NCBI RefSeq assembly: GCF_002940665.1
Contig: NZ_MIGY01000003.1
Coordinates: forward strand, 310,001 to 374,000
Reading direction: 5' to 3'
DNA length: 64,000 nt
Source: Xanthomonas arboricola
Lineage (GTDB): Bacteria > Pseudomonadota > Gammaproteobacteria > Xanthomonadales > Xanthomonadaceae
Both the position numbers and the translations under genes were made by a program. Within the stretch, counting starts at the first letter, position 1, and every line of letters begins with the position of its first letter. The notes under the pieces are model-generated. The model ran no database searches. It was not told the origin of the DNA and saw nothing but the letters and a program-made list of their open reading frames with translations. Below, piece after piece: positions 8,197-16,458 of this stretch.

Positions 8197-8808
8197 ATGA
8201 CCCTGCACGATGTGATGTCCGCGTCCGACACATTGCCCGCGATGATCCGTAGTCTGTTGCCCCACTGGAATGCGCAATGGCTGGCCGTTGCAGTGCCGAC
8301 GGTCAAGATCGTGCTGATTCTCGCCGTTGCTGCGCTGGCGCGCTTGCTGCTCCGGCAATTGCTCAGGCGCCTATGTGCCCGCTACAGCCTGCCCGCGGAA
8401 ATGATGATCGGCATCCGCCGGGTTGGGAGTTTCGTCATTTCGATCAGCGCAGTGCTGATGGTGCTGCACGTGATCGGCGTCTCCAGCGGCACCTTGTGGA
8501 CAGCGTTCACCGGATTCGCAGCGGTCGGTGCAGTTGCGTTCTTCGCGGCATGGAGCGTGCTGTCCAATATCTTCTGCACCTTCCTGATCATCACCACGCG
8601 CCCGTTCCGCCTGCACGACCACATCGAACTGCTGGAAGGCGGCGACAAGCCTGGTTTGAAGGGCCGGGTGATCGACATCAATGTGATTTACACGACATTG
8701 GAAGAGACTGGCGATCACGCCGGTAGCGTGTTGCAGGTTCCCAACAGCCTGTTCTTCCAGCGCACCACGCGTCGCTGGCGCGAGGCCAGCCACTTCAACG
8801 CCAACTGA
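8197..8808 (+). CDS. Small MscS-family mechanosensitive channel protein
   Basis: A protein of about 203 aa. Residues 20-50 and 70-125 are hydrophobic, and the last helix, GFAAVGAVAFFAAWSVLSN, is the Gly/Ala-packed pore helix (TM3) of MscS channels. It is followed by the beta domain with RPFRLHDHIEL, the conserved R-P-(F/Y)-x-x-x-D-x-I signature. It ends just after the beta domain and lacks the lower alpha/beta vestibule part, so it is shorter than E. coli MscS (286 aa). The start is uncertain: ATG 8167, 8197 or 8215. It would be an inner-membrane tension-gated channel. Confidence 0.85.
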   Translation: MTLHDVMSASDTLPAMIRSLLPHWNAQWLAVAVPTVKIVLILAVAALARLLLRQLLRRLCARYSLPAEMMIGIRRVGSFVISISAVLMVLHVIGVSSGTLWTAFTGFAAVGAVAFFAAWSVLSNIFCTFLIITTRPFRLHDHIELLEGGDKPGLKGRVIDINVIYTTLEETGDHAGSVLQVPNSLFFQRTTRRWREASHFNAN

Positions 8809-8948
8809 GACCGACTGGCAAAACCCGGCGAGCAGTTGTCAGCTGGCTTGATCGGGGCCGGGACACTGATAGAGCCGAGCAATGGACGCGTCAGCCTGGC
8901 AGCAGACGCAGTCGTTTTGCCGGCTTCTCTGAAGACGCCCCGCGGCAG

Positions 8949-9215
8949 TCAACGCAGCTGGCTGTCCTTGCTACCACGACGGTTGTAGCCGCCTTGCGCC
9001 GCCTGCTCAAGGTCGTGCGCTTGCTGACAGTTCACGCACAGGTGCACGCCCGGCACCGCCTTACGGCGTGCCTCGGGGATGGGTGCATCGCACTCTTCGC
9101 AGTGCGTCAGGCTCGGGCCCCGATGCAGCTGGCTCCGTGCGCGCTTGACCGCATCCTCGACGGTTGCATCGATCTGGTCCTGTACCGCGCCATCACCTGC
9201 CCATCCGGTCGCCAT
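8949..9215 (-). CDS. ybiI: DksA/TraR-type zinc finger protein (YbiI-like)
   Basis: An 88-aa protein with a four-Cys zinc finger, CEECDAPIPEARRKAVPG followed by CVNC, and the conserved end GYNRRGSKDSQLR. Both features match E. coli YbiI closely in position. The start ATG 9215 follows GAGGCG and gives the family-standard N-terminus MATGWAGDGAVQDQ. DksA-like proteins bind RNA polymerase in the secondary channel; whether the short YbiI class does so is not established. It lacks the long coiled-coil of DksA. Confidence 0.9.
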   Translation of the reverse strand: MATGWAGDGAVQDQIDATVEDAVKRARSQLHRGPSLTHCEECDAPIPEARRKAVPGVHLCVNCQQAHDLEQAAQGGYNRRGSKDSQLR

Positions 9216-9346
9216 GTTCGCCTCGGCTTGTCTGCTCAGAACCGGAATATGGGCATGCGCGCGGGCAAATCCAAGCCGGACGTGCACAGCGCGCTCAAAT
9301 CGGGTGCTTTAGCATCCGCTCATTCGCACCCTTCGAGGAAGTCGCA

Positions 9347-9601
9347 ATGGAACAACACGTCCACCCGTTCTCCGAATTATTCGCCCAGCTGGGCCTGCCG
9401 TCCGATGAGGTCAGCATCCGCAGTTTCATCGATGAACATTCTCCGCTGCCAGGCGACATGCGCCTGGAGGAAGCGCGGTTCTGGACGCCGGCACAGGCGC
9501 AGTTATTGCGTGAAGAGCGCCTCGACGATGCCGACTGGATCGTGACCATCGATCAACTCAATATTGCCCTGCACACCACCGCCGAGGATACCGGCGTCTG
9601 A
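9347..9601 (+). CDS. DUF2789 family protein
   Basis: An 84-aa acidic protein with the features I associate with DUF2789: an N-terminal FSELFAQLGLPSDEVSIRSFI, then FW at the start of a helix (EARFWTPAQAQLLREER) and DDADWIVTIDQLNIAL near the end. The start at 9347 has GAGGAAG 6-12 nt upstream. It is a small cytosolic protein of unknown role, monocistronic, followed by a strong bidirectional terminator. Confidence 0.85.
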   Translation: MEQHVHPFSELFAQLGLPSDEVSIRSFIDEHSPLPGDMRLEEARFWTPAQAQLLREERLDDADWIVTIDQLNIALHTTAEDTGV

Positions 9602-9696
9602 TCTGCGCAAAAACGCGGCGATCGCCCTGCGCTAGACCTCGCTTGCGGCCCGGATTGTCGGTGGGTCGGTTCCCCAGATTGCAGCAACAAAAAAAG

Positions 9697-9719
9697 AGGA
9701 GCGGCCAATGGCCGCTCCT
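9697..9719. terminator. Bidirectional intrinsic terminator
   Basis: AGGAGCGGCC (9697-9706) pairs with GGCCGCTCCT (9710-9719) around an AAT loop. Seven A residues end just before it, giving a T-run on the minus strand, and TTT follows on the plus strand. It serves the DUF2789 gene and the convergent DUF1328 gene. Confidence 0.85.
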
Positions 9720-9778
9720 TTGCACTTCGGGTGATGCGTCCGGCATGCGAACTGCACATCAACGCCATGCCTGGGGCA

Positions 9779-9952
9779 TCAGGTCACCTTTTTGGCGATC
9801 GTCATGCCGAGTACGAACAGCACGATGGCGATGATGATGCCGGCCCAAAACAGGAACTTGGCAATTCCCATCGCAGCACCGGCCATGCCGCCAAACCCGA
9901 GCGCACCGGCAATCAGTCCGATGATGGCGAAAATAATGGCCCACTTGATCAT
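9779..9952 (-). CDS. DUF1328 (YtjA-like) small membrane protein, 57 aa
   Basis: A 57-aa gene below the usual length cut-off. Translation starts [20 protein letters not shown], continues through a Gly/Ala-rich turn ([16 protein letters not shown]), and ends with a second hydrophobic helix, [19 protein letters not shown]. Two transmembrane hairpin helices with the G-F-G-G-x-A-G turn are the hallmark of DUF1328 (YtjA). Its role is unknown, and it may be stress-related in the inner membrane. A GGAGA ribosome site lies 8-12 nt before ATG 9952. It ends at the shared terminator at 9697-9719. Confidence 0.92.
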   Translation of the reverse strand: MIKWAIIFAIIGLIAGALGFGGMAGAAMGIAKFLFWAGIIIAIVLFVLGMTIAKKVT

Positions 9953-10121
9953 GTTTGTTGTCTCCTCATCCGGCGCGGTGCCGTGTTCAGTCGTGTGCTT
10001 GCGCGGTCGTGCCGCAAAACATGCATTGCACGCTACTCACCCGGATGTGCCGCATTCGTGAATACACCTGACACACGATGTCATAGTCACGCCTGTAGAT
10101 TCGCCAGCAGCGCCCGCATCG

Positions 10122-10655
10122 GTGATCATGCGTACCTTGCAGCAATCGATTGGCATGGACACTCTTCGCTATCTCGCCGGTTACCCGCCCGCCGTCCTGG
10201 ATCAGGTGCGCGAGCTAATTGCGCAGGACAAACTCGCACTGGTGCTGGCGCGCCGCTATCCGGATCGCCACTGCATCCGCACCGATCGCCAGTTGTACGA
10301 CTACGTCAAGGCCATGAAGGAGCGCTACATGCGCTCCTCGCCCACCCTGCACAAGGCGCTCTACGACAACCATCTGCAGGTGGTGAAGCATGCGCTGGGC
10401 ACGCACACGGCGATCTCGCGCGTCCACGGCAGCCGACTCAAAGCCAGCCGCGAGATCCGCATTGCCGCGATCTTCCGCGATGCGCCCGAACCGTTCCTGC
10501 AGATGATCGTCGCCCACGAGCTGGCGCATCTGAAGGAGGCCGATCACAACAAGGCCTTCTACCAGCTGTGCAACCACATGAGCCCGGACTACCACCAACT
10601 GGAGTTCGACCTGCGCCTGTATCTGACCCACCTGGCGCTGTCCACGGACGCCTGA
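10122..10655 (+). CDS. YgjP-like metal-dependent hydrolase
   Basis: A 177-aa cytosolic protein with the zinc-metallopeptidase-like motif HELAHLKEADHNKAFY near residues 137-152 (HExxH plus a downstream His), as in the YgjP/M48-like family (DUF45). The preceding helix and strands (SRVHGSRLKASREIRIAAIF) fit the family. It may start at ATG 10122, 10128 or 10155; no ribosome site clearly decides. E. coli YgjP has been described as a UTP pyrophosphatase, but that activity cannot be inferred here. Confidence 0.85.
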   Translation: MIMRTLQQSIGMDTLRYLAGYPPAVLDQVRELIAQDKLALVLARRYPDRHCIRTDRQLYDYVKAMKERYMRSSPTLHKALYDNHLQVVKHALGTHTAISRVHGSRLKASREIRIAAIFRDAPEPFLQMIVAHELAHLKEADHNKAFYQLCNHMSPDYHQLEFDLRLYLTHLALSTDA

Positions 10656-10843
10656 TCGCGCACCGGCAAGCGGAGGCTGCACGTCAGCGTCAGCACCTGT
10701 CCGGGGGGGCGACCGGTCACCGTGTGGTACGACCGGGCTGCACTGATCCTCGGCAATGCTGTGCTCCACCCGGCCTTGGGTAACATCTGCGCCTGCCCGA
10801 GGTTGAGCGCGACAGCGTTGGCGGCGTCTCCTAGAATGCGGCC

Positions 10844-12094
10844 ATGCAGGCACCATCCCTCCAGCAGCTCGCCCACGCCGCGCAGAGTGCGCAACCTGCG
10901 GCAATGACGGCATTGGGACATGCGTTGGTGCGCGCAGGGCAGACCGAGCAGGCCCTGGACTGGTACACGCGTAGTGCAGCCGCAGGCGATGCCAGCGCGC
11001 AGATCGAAGCCGGCCGCATGCTGGCCTACGGTGTCGGTTGCGAGGTCGACGTGGCCCAGGCGCTGGAACACTGGCAACACGCCGAACGCCAGAATGTCGC
11101 GTCAGCGCGCTATCTGTTGGCGACCCTGGCCATCACCGACGACCGGTTGACGCTGGACACGCAGGCGGAATCCCGCTTGCACGCAGCGGCCGCAGTCGAC
11201 TACCCGCCCGCGCTGCGCGCGCTGGCTATCCAGCACGGCCGGATCGACCACCCCGCGCAGCAACGCAGCTGCGTTGCCTTGCTGGAACGCGCCGCCGCAG
11301 CCGGCGATGCACTGGCTGCGGCGCTGCTGGCCGAACGCCTGCTGCGTGGCGAAGGCGTCCCGCCGCAACCCGAGGCTGCGGCGCAGCTGCTGCGGCAACT
11401 GCAACCGCTGGGTATTGCCGCGCCGCCCGCCGTGCGGATCACGCCACCGGATCCGGTCGGCAACGACCAGCGCATCGGTTTCGCTGCCCGACATGTCGCG
11501 ACGCGCCGCCACGACGCGCCCGTGATCGAAGAAGTCTGCGGCGTGCTGTCTGCCGACGAGTGCCGCTTGTTGATGCTGCTGGCGCGGCCGCACCTGCGCG
11601 CCTCCGAGGTGGTCGACGCCGACGATGCGAGCACGCGCCGTGCGCCGATCCGCACCAGTCGCGGCGCCACGCTGGATCCCATCCTCGAGGACTTCGCCGC
11701 ACGTGCGGCACAGGCGCGTGTAGCGGCCTGCGCGCAGCTGCCGCTGACCCATGCCGAAGCGCTGTCGGTCCTGTGCTACGCGCCGGGTGAGCAGTACCGC
11801 GCGCATCGCGACTATCTGCCGCCCGGCACGATCGCCGCCGACCGTCCCACTGCCGGCAATCGTCTGCGCACCGCTTGCGTCTACCTCAACGACGTCGACG
11901 CAGGGGGCGACACCGACTTTCCGGTCGCGGGCGTGCGCGTGTGTCCACGTGCCGGGTCGGTGGTGTGCTTCGACAATCTGCATGCCGACGGCCGCCCCGA
12001 TCCCGACTCGCTGCACGCCGGCCTGCCGGTCAGCGCAGGGAGCAAATGGTTGGGAACCCTGTGGTTTCGGCAGCGGCGCTATCGGCATTGGTGA
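10844..12094 (+). CDS. Sel1-like repeat plus prolyl 4-hydroxylase-type 2OG-Fe(II) oxygenase
   Basis: A 416-aa two-domain protein. Residues 15-190 contain Sel1/TPR-like helical repeats (ALDWYTRSAAAGDASAQIEAG, ALLERAAAAGDALAAALLAE in part). Residues 225-416 form a prolyl-hydroxylase-like double-stranded beta-helix. The iron ligands are visible: His321 and Asp323 in YRAHRDYL, and His391 in DSLHAG. Lys401 (SKWLGTLWF) would bind 2-oxoglutarate. It probably hydroxylates a protein substrate held by the helical repeats; the substrate is unknown. Its neighbours are unrelated. The family is common in xanthomonads. Confidence 0.88.
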   Translation: MQAPSLQQLAHAAQSAQPAAMTALGHALVRAGQTEQALDWYTRSAAAGDASAQIEAGRMLAYGVGCEVDVAQALEHWQHAERQNVASARYLLATLAITDDRLTLDTQAESRLHAAAAVDYPPALRALAIQHGRIDHPAQQRSCVALLERAAAAGDALAAALLAERLLRGEGVPPQPEAAAQLLRQLQPLGIAAPPAVRITPPDPVGNDQRIGFAARHVATRRHDAPVIEEVCGVLSADECRLLMLLARPHLRASEVVDADDASTRRAPIRTSRGATLDPILEDFAARAAQARVAACAQLPLTHAEALSVLCYAPGEQYRAHRDYLPPGTIAADRPTAGNRLRTACVYLNDVDAGGDTDFPVAGVRVCPRAGSVVCFDNLHADGRPDPDSLHAGLPVSAGSKWLGTLWFRQRRYRHW

Positions 12095-12141
12095 ACAGAT
12101 TCATACACCAGCCCCCGTCGACGTGGTTTAAAATGTTGCGG

Positions 12142-12182
12142 CGCGACGTGATCGGACAGGGTCTGCAAACGTCGCGTTTTTT
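12142..12182 (+). terminator. Intrinsic terminator with long loop
   Basis: CGCGACGT (12142-12149) pairs with ACGTCGCG (12169-12176) across a 19-nt loop, and TTTTTT follows directly. It is placed 48 nt after the prolyl-hydroxylase gene and upstream of leucine dehydrogenase. The long loop would also suit a leader attenuator for the downstream gene. Confidence 0.65.
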
Positions 12183-12250
12183 GTTTCCCATTGCACGGGT
12201 TCCGGCCCGGCCTCAGGGAAGGCACATCACGCAGCCCCGCGGAGCCTTCG

Positions 12251-13351
12251 ATGCTTTTCGAAACCCTCGACACCACCGGCCACGAGCAGGTGATCTTCTG
12301 TCACAACCGCGACGCCGGCCTGAAAGCGATCATCGCGCTGCACAGCACCCGGCTCGGGCCCGCGTTGGGTGGCGTGCGCATGCGCCCCTATCCCAATAGC
12401 GAGGCGGCGCTCAACGATGCGCTGCGGCTCAGCCGCACCATGACCTACAAGAACGCGTTGGCGGGATTGAATGTCGGCGGCGGCAAGGCGGTGATCATCG
12501 GCGACCCCAGGAGCGACAAGAGCGAGGCGCTGTTTCGCGCATTCGGCCGTTTTGTCGACACCCTTGGCGGGCGCTACATCACCTCCGAAGACGTCGGCAC
12601 CGATGTCAGCGACATGGAACAGATCTATCTGGAGAGCGAGTACGTCACCGGCGTCCACCAGGTGCATCGCGGCTCCGGCGACCCGGCCCCATTCACCGCC
12701 TACGGTGCGTTGCAGGCGTTGATGGCTTCGCTCAATCGCAGGCTCGGCCACGAGGAAGTCGGCAAGGCCAGCATCGCGATCCAGGGCCTGGGCCATATCG
12801 GCATGGAGCTGGTGAAACTGCTCAAGGAGCGCGGCGCCAAACTCTATGTGGCCGATCTGAACCCGGCACTGGTGGACCGCGCGGTGGCCGAATACGGTGC
12901 AGAAGGGGTCGGCATCGAGGAGATTTATGAAGTGCCGGCCGATGTGTTCGCACCCTGCGCGCTGGAAGGGGCGATCAACGAAGACACGCTGCCGCGGCTG
13001 AAGGCCAAGATCATCTGCGGCACCGCCAACAACCAGCTTGCCAGCGCCGCCATCGGCGAAGAGTTGCACAAGCGCGGCATCCTGTATGCGCCCGATTACG
13101 TGGTCAATGCCGGTGGCGTGATGAATGTGTCGCTGGAGATCGACGGCTACAACCGCGAACGTGCGATGCGCTTGATCCGCAGCATCTATCACAACCTGGA
13201 AAAGGTATTCGACCTGTCCACCCGGCTGGGGGTAGCGCCGCAGCAGGCGGCCGACCAGATTGCCGAGGCGCGTATCGAGGCCATCAGCAAGCTCAAACTG
13301 CCGCTGGGCCGCACCGCACCGCGCTTTCTGCACAAGCTGCGCGGCGAGTGA
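12251..13351 (+). CDS. ldh: Leucine dehydrogenase (Glu/Leu/Phe/Val dehydrogenase family)
   Basis: A 366-aa NAD-dependent amino-acid dehydrogenase. The substrate-side signature is ALAGLNVGGGKAVIIGDP near residues 74-91, with the catalytic Lys in GGGKA. The Rossmann dinucleotide site is IQGLGHIGMELVKLL near 178-192. Length and both motifs fit leucine dehydrogenase (also called branched-chain or valine dehydrogenase), which deaminates Leu, Val and Ile to 2-oxo acids in the cytosol. The start at 12251 is the first ATG in register with the family N-terminus. The exact preference among branched-chain amino acids cannot be read from the sequence. Confidence 0.93.
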   Translation: MLFETLDTTGHEQVIFCHNRDAGLKAIIALHSTRLGPALGGVRMRPYPNSEAALNDALRLSRTMTYKNALAGLNVGGGKAVIIGDPRSDKSEALFRAFGRFVDTLGGRYITSEDVGTDVSDMEQIYLESEYVTGVHQVHRGSGDPAPFTAYGALQALMASLNRRLGHEEVGKASIAIQGLGHIGMELVKLLKERGAKLYVADLNPALVDRAVAEYGAEGVGIEEIYEVPADVFAPCALEGAINEDTLPRLKAKIICGTANNQLASAAIGEELHKRGILYAPDYVVNAGGVMNVSLEIDGYNRERAMRLIRSIYHNLEKVFDLSTRLGVAPQQAADQIAEARIEAISKLKLPLGRTAPRFLHKLRGE

Positions 13352-13353
13352 CC

Positions 13354-13384
13354 CACCTGTCCAGGCACGCTGCCCGGACAGGTG
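13354..13384. terminator. Hairpin between convergent genes
   Basis: CACCTGTCC (13354-13362) and GGACAGGTG (13376-13384) form a perfect 9-bp stem with a 13-nt loop between the leucine dehydrogenase stop and the convergent autotransporter stop. It lacks a T-tract, so termination may need Rho. Confidence 0.5.
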
Positions 13385-13426
13385 ACCTACCGATCCACAC
13401 GACCGCTCACCCAGGCCACGCGCCGA

Positions 13427-16273
13427 TCAGAAATCGGCGCTGTAGCGCAGGCTCAGCGCGCGATCGTCGCCGCGCTCGCCCACCCGTTGGTCGTAGCCGA
13501 AGCGCAACTGGCTCTGCGGCCCCAACGGCGCGGCCGCGGTGATGCCGAACAGACCACCCGAGCGCGCCGGCTGCATGCCGCGCAACGGCGCCCAGGCGTC
13601 TACGCCGATGAAGCTGGCATCCAGCGTCAGGCCGTCGCTGCGCAACGCCTGCTGCCATTCGGCATAACCGCCGAGCTGCACGCCGCGCCAGCGATAGGAC
13701 GAACGCAGGCCGGCCAGCACCTGGGTGCGCGAGGAGCTGCTGGCATCGGCGCGCAAGCCGAAGCCGTCGCCACCGCTTTCACGGAATCCCTCGCTGCGCA
13801 GACGCACATAATCCAGCCCCATGTAGGGCGTCAGGCTGGCGCGCGCGCCGCCCAGGCGGTACCCGGTTTCCAGGTTGCCGCTGAGGTAACTGCCGCTGTA
13901 GTCGCTGAAGGCACTGCTACGGTCTTGGCCCAACTGCAGGCTGCGCTCGATCTGCCGGTTGACGTTGCCGAACCCCAACTGGCTCAGCGTGTACGCCGAC
14001 CCCAGCGTGGTGCCCCAGTACAGCTGCCCCTGCACCTGCCGATCGCGCCCGCGTGCACCGTCCAGATCGCCCAGGCTGTTGGAGCGCGTTTCACCGAAGG
14101 CAAAGCCGGTGACTGCGCCCGATGCCAGGCGCAGGTCGTTGCCCATCATCCAGCCGGAGGTGGCGAATCCTGCGGTGGTCACGCCACCCTCGCCCGGCCC
14201 GCCCAGCGCACGCTGCCAGACGCCCAGCATGCGCGGCTGCTGCGACACCCCATCGAAATGCGAGGCCAACGCACGCCTGCCCAGATCGATGGTGTCGAAG
14301 GTCATCGCTGCCGACTCGGCATGCGCACGCCCGGACAGACTGCGCAGCGAAGCGGCGGCAGCCTTGGCATCCGGCGACTGCTGCAACGCCGCTGCGGCGC
14401 GGATAAACCCGCTGCTGATGCCGCCAGCGCCCTGCAGTTGCTGCGCATCCACCTGCTGGAACGCTTGTTCGACACGGATTGCCGAATCCATCGCCGCCGT
14501 GCCGGTCATGCCAAGCGTGGCGGCAACGGCGGTGGCATTCAAGCTGCGCACGGCAAGGTACGCCGTATTGCTGTCGTACGTCAGCGAGGCATCCAGAAAG
14601 GTCACGGTCGCGCCGCGGCTGAGCGTGTCGAACGTGCCCTGCAATCCACTGCTGGCCTGCAACAGCGTGTAGGTGGCGTTGTCGACCACGTAATCGCGGC
14701 GGCCGAGTACTTGCAGATCGCCGGCAATCGTCGCGGTCCCGGTCACGTTCACCCGGTCGCCCACGTTCAACGCAAGGCGACCGTTGCTGGCCTGGGTGTA
14801 ATTGCCCATGATCGACAGCGTCGCACTGTTGACCTGCAGCGTGCCGGCGTTATCGACGCGTCCGCCGATCCTGCCCGCGCCGATCAGCGTTGCACCATTG
14901 GCGATGCCAACGCGCGCACTCTGCAGACTGGCCGTCTGCAAGGTGCCGCCCAGCACCTGGGTGTCGCCGTTGAACGTATTGGCGCCACTGCTCAACACCA
15001 GCGTGCCGGTGCCGCGTTTGGTCAGGCCACCGGTGCCACTGATGTTGTTGGCCCAGGTGGAACGCAAGGTGTTGACGGTGACATCGACCGTGCCCCAGTC
15101 AAAACGTGCCGGCCCCAGCACCGCCTTGCCGACATTGAGCAGGCCGTAGCCGAAGGTCGGGTCGACGCCGGCCGCGCCCAGATCGGTGGCCGTTCCCAGT
15201 AGCGTCTGTCGCACCAGGTCGTTGTTGAAGTACGGAAACGCCTGCCACACCAGCGCAGCCGCACCGGAGACCAACGGCGCCGCAAACGAGGTGCCGCTAC
15301 CGTAGAAGTAGCGGATATTGCTGGCGGTTGCATCCGGGTCGAGGAACATCGAAGTGCCCGGCGCCACCAAACAGTAGCGCATCGCCACGCCACAGGCATT
15401 GGAGTACGACGCCAGTTGCGTCGGATTGGCGGTATCCAGCGCAGCGACGACCAGCCAGCCGCGCTCCAGATCGGCGGCCGGCAGCGTGCCATTCGGGCCC
15501 AGTTGGCTGGGCAGCGCAGCGGTGTCGGACGGTTGCGATCCGGATTCGTTACCCGAAGCAAACACCACCAACCCATCGTTGCCGATGACGAACGGCCGGT
15601 ATTCCTGCGCGATCTGATTGGTGACGGCCGGGTCGTTCCAATACAGCCCGCCCCAGGAATTGTTCATGATGCGCACGCCTGCGCTGATCAGATCGGCATG
15701 CACCGGACCCAGGCCAAGCGGGCCGTCGACCTCGTTGCCTTCGCCGCTGCCGTCATCGTCCGGTGCTTCATCGCTGATGATGCGTGCCGACACCAGGCCG
15801 GCGCCACTGGCGATGCCGCCCGGCCACTGGCCCACCGCGCGCCCGGCTGCCAGTTGCGCGACCACCGTGCCGTGGCCCACGACATCGCCTGCGGCGACAT
15901 TGTTCGTGCGCGGATCCACATAGATGAAGCTGTTACTGACCCGTCCCTGCAAGGCCGGATGATTGGTATTGATGCCGGTATCGATCACGCCGATGCGATA
16001 GCCCGCACCGGTGAACCCCAGCGCCTGCGCAGCGCGTGCGTTGGTCAGCGTCAAATGCGCGTCGAATGCAGGTTCCGGCGTCGTCGGCGGTGCGACCACC
16101 GGCGGAGGCGGCGGCGGTGAAGTGGGCGGCGGTGGTGGCGGTGGCGACGTCGGTGGCGGCGCGGTCGGTGTACTCGGACGAATACCACCGCCCCCACCAC
16201 CGCCGCCACACGCGGTCAATGCCACGGCCAACGCCGAGGCCAGGACAGTCCTGGCGACGTCTGTCTTCTTCAT
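13427..16273 (-). CDS. Subtilisin-like autotransporter serine protease with lipobox
   Basis: A 948-aa type V secreted protease. The N-terminus has a signal peptide ending in the lipobox LTAC (Cys22), then poly-Gly, then a Pro/Thr linker to about residue 65. The S8 peptidase domain spans about 70-400, with Asp in GVIDTGIN, His in VGHGTVVA and Ser in GTSFAAPLVSG, and with the oxyanion region MNNSWGG. An autotransporter-associated beta repeat follows (GTLVLSSGANTFNGDTQVLG). The C-terminal beta-barrel covers about 690-948 and ends in the Phe required for outer-membrane assembly. It is predicted to be displayed on or released from the cell surface, and is possibly membrane-anchored by lipid as in NalP-type proteases. 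Confidence 0.95.
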   Translation of the reverse strand: MKKTDVARTVLASALAVALTACGGGGGGGGIRPSTPTAPPPTSPPPPPPPTSPPPPPPVVAPPTTPEPAFDAHLTLTNARAAQALGFTGAGYRIGVIDTGINTNHPALQGRVSNSFIYVDPRTNNVAAGDVVGHGTVVAQLAAGRAVGQWPGGIASGAGLVSARIISDEAPDDDGSGEGNEVDGPLGLGPVHADLISAGVRIMNNSWGGLYWNDPAVTNQIAQEYRPFVIGNDGLVVFASGNESGSQPSDTAALPSQLGPNGTLPAADLERGWLVVAALDTANPTQLASYSNACGVAMRYCLVAPGTSMFLDPDATASNIRYFYGSGTSFAAPLVSGAAALVWQAFPYFNNDLVRQTLLGTATDLGAAGVDPTFGYGLLNVGKAVLGPARFDWGTVDVTVNTLRSTWANNISGTGGLTKRGTGTLVLSSGANTFNGDTQVLGGTLQTASLQSARVGIANGATLIGAGRIGGRVDNAGTLQVNSATLSIMGNYTQASNGRLALNVGDRVNVTGTATIAGDLQVLGRRDYVVDNATYTLLQASSGLQGTFDTLSRGATVTFLDASLTYDSNTAYLAVRSLNATAVAATLGMTGTAAMDSAIRVEQAFQQVDAQQLQGAGGISSGFIRAAAALQQSPDAKAAAASLRSLSGRAHAESAAMTFDTIDLGRRALASHFDGVSQQPRMLGVWQRALGGPGEGGVTTAGFATSGWMMGNDLRLASGAVTGFAFGETRSNSLGDLDGARGRDRQVQGQLYWGTTLGSAYTLSQLGFGNVNRQIERSLQLGQDRSSAFSDYSGSYLSGNLETGYRLGGARASLTPYMGLDYVRLRSEGFRESGGDGFGLRADASSSSRTQVLAGLRSSYRWRGVQLGGYAEWQQALRSDGLTLDASFIGVDAWAPLRGMQPARSGGLFGITAAAPLGPQSQLRFGYDQRVGERGDDRALSLRYSADF

Positions 16274-16458
16274 CTGATTGTTCTCCCCGAACCCATTCCA
16301 TGGATAGGGCCCAAGCTCGGGCCCGAACGCCGTCTTTATACTGCATCCTCACACAACTGTCGCAGTCGATTGCGTAGCGGATGGCGCAACACCGGCGCGT
16401 GCTGGCGCGAACCCACCATGAGGCAGATAATCGTTTCACTTTAAACGGTATCTCCCCT

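Noticed and set aside
13382-15202. 606-aa open frame on the plus strand
   Set aside because: It lies wholly opposite the autotransporter protease, whose domains and catalytic residues are clear. The shadow is His/Arg/Gln/Ala-rich with no domain.
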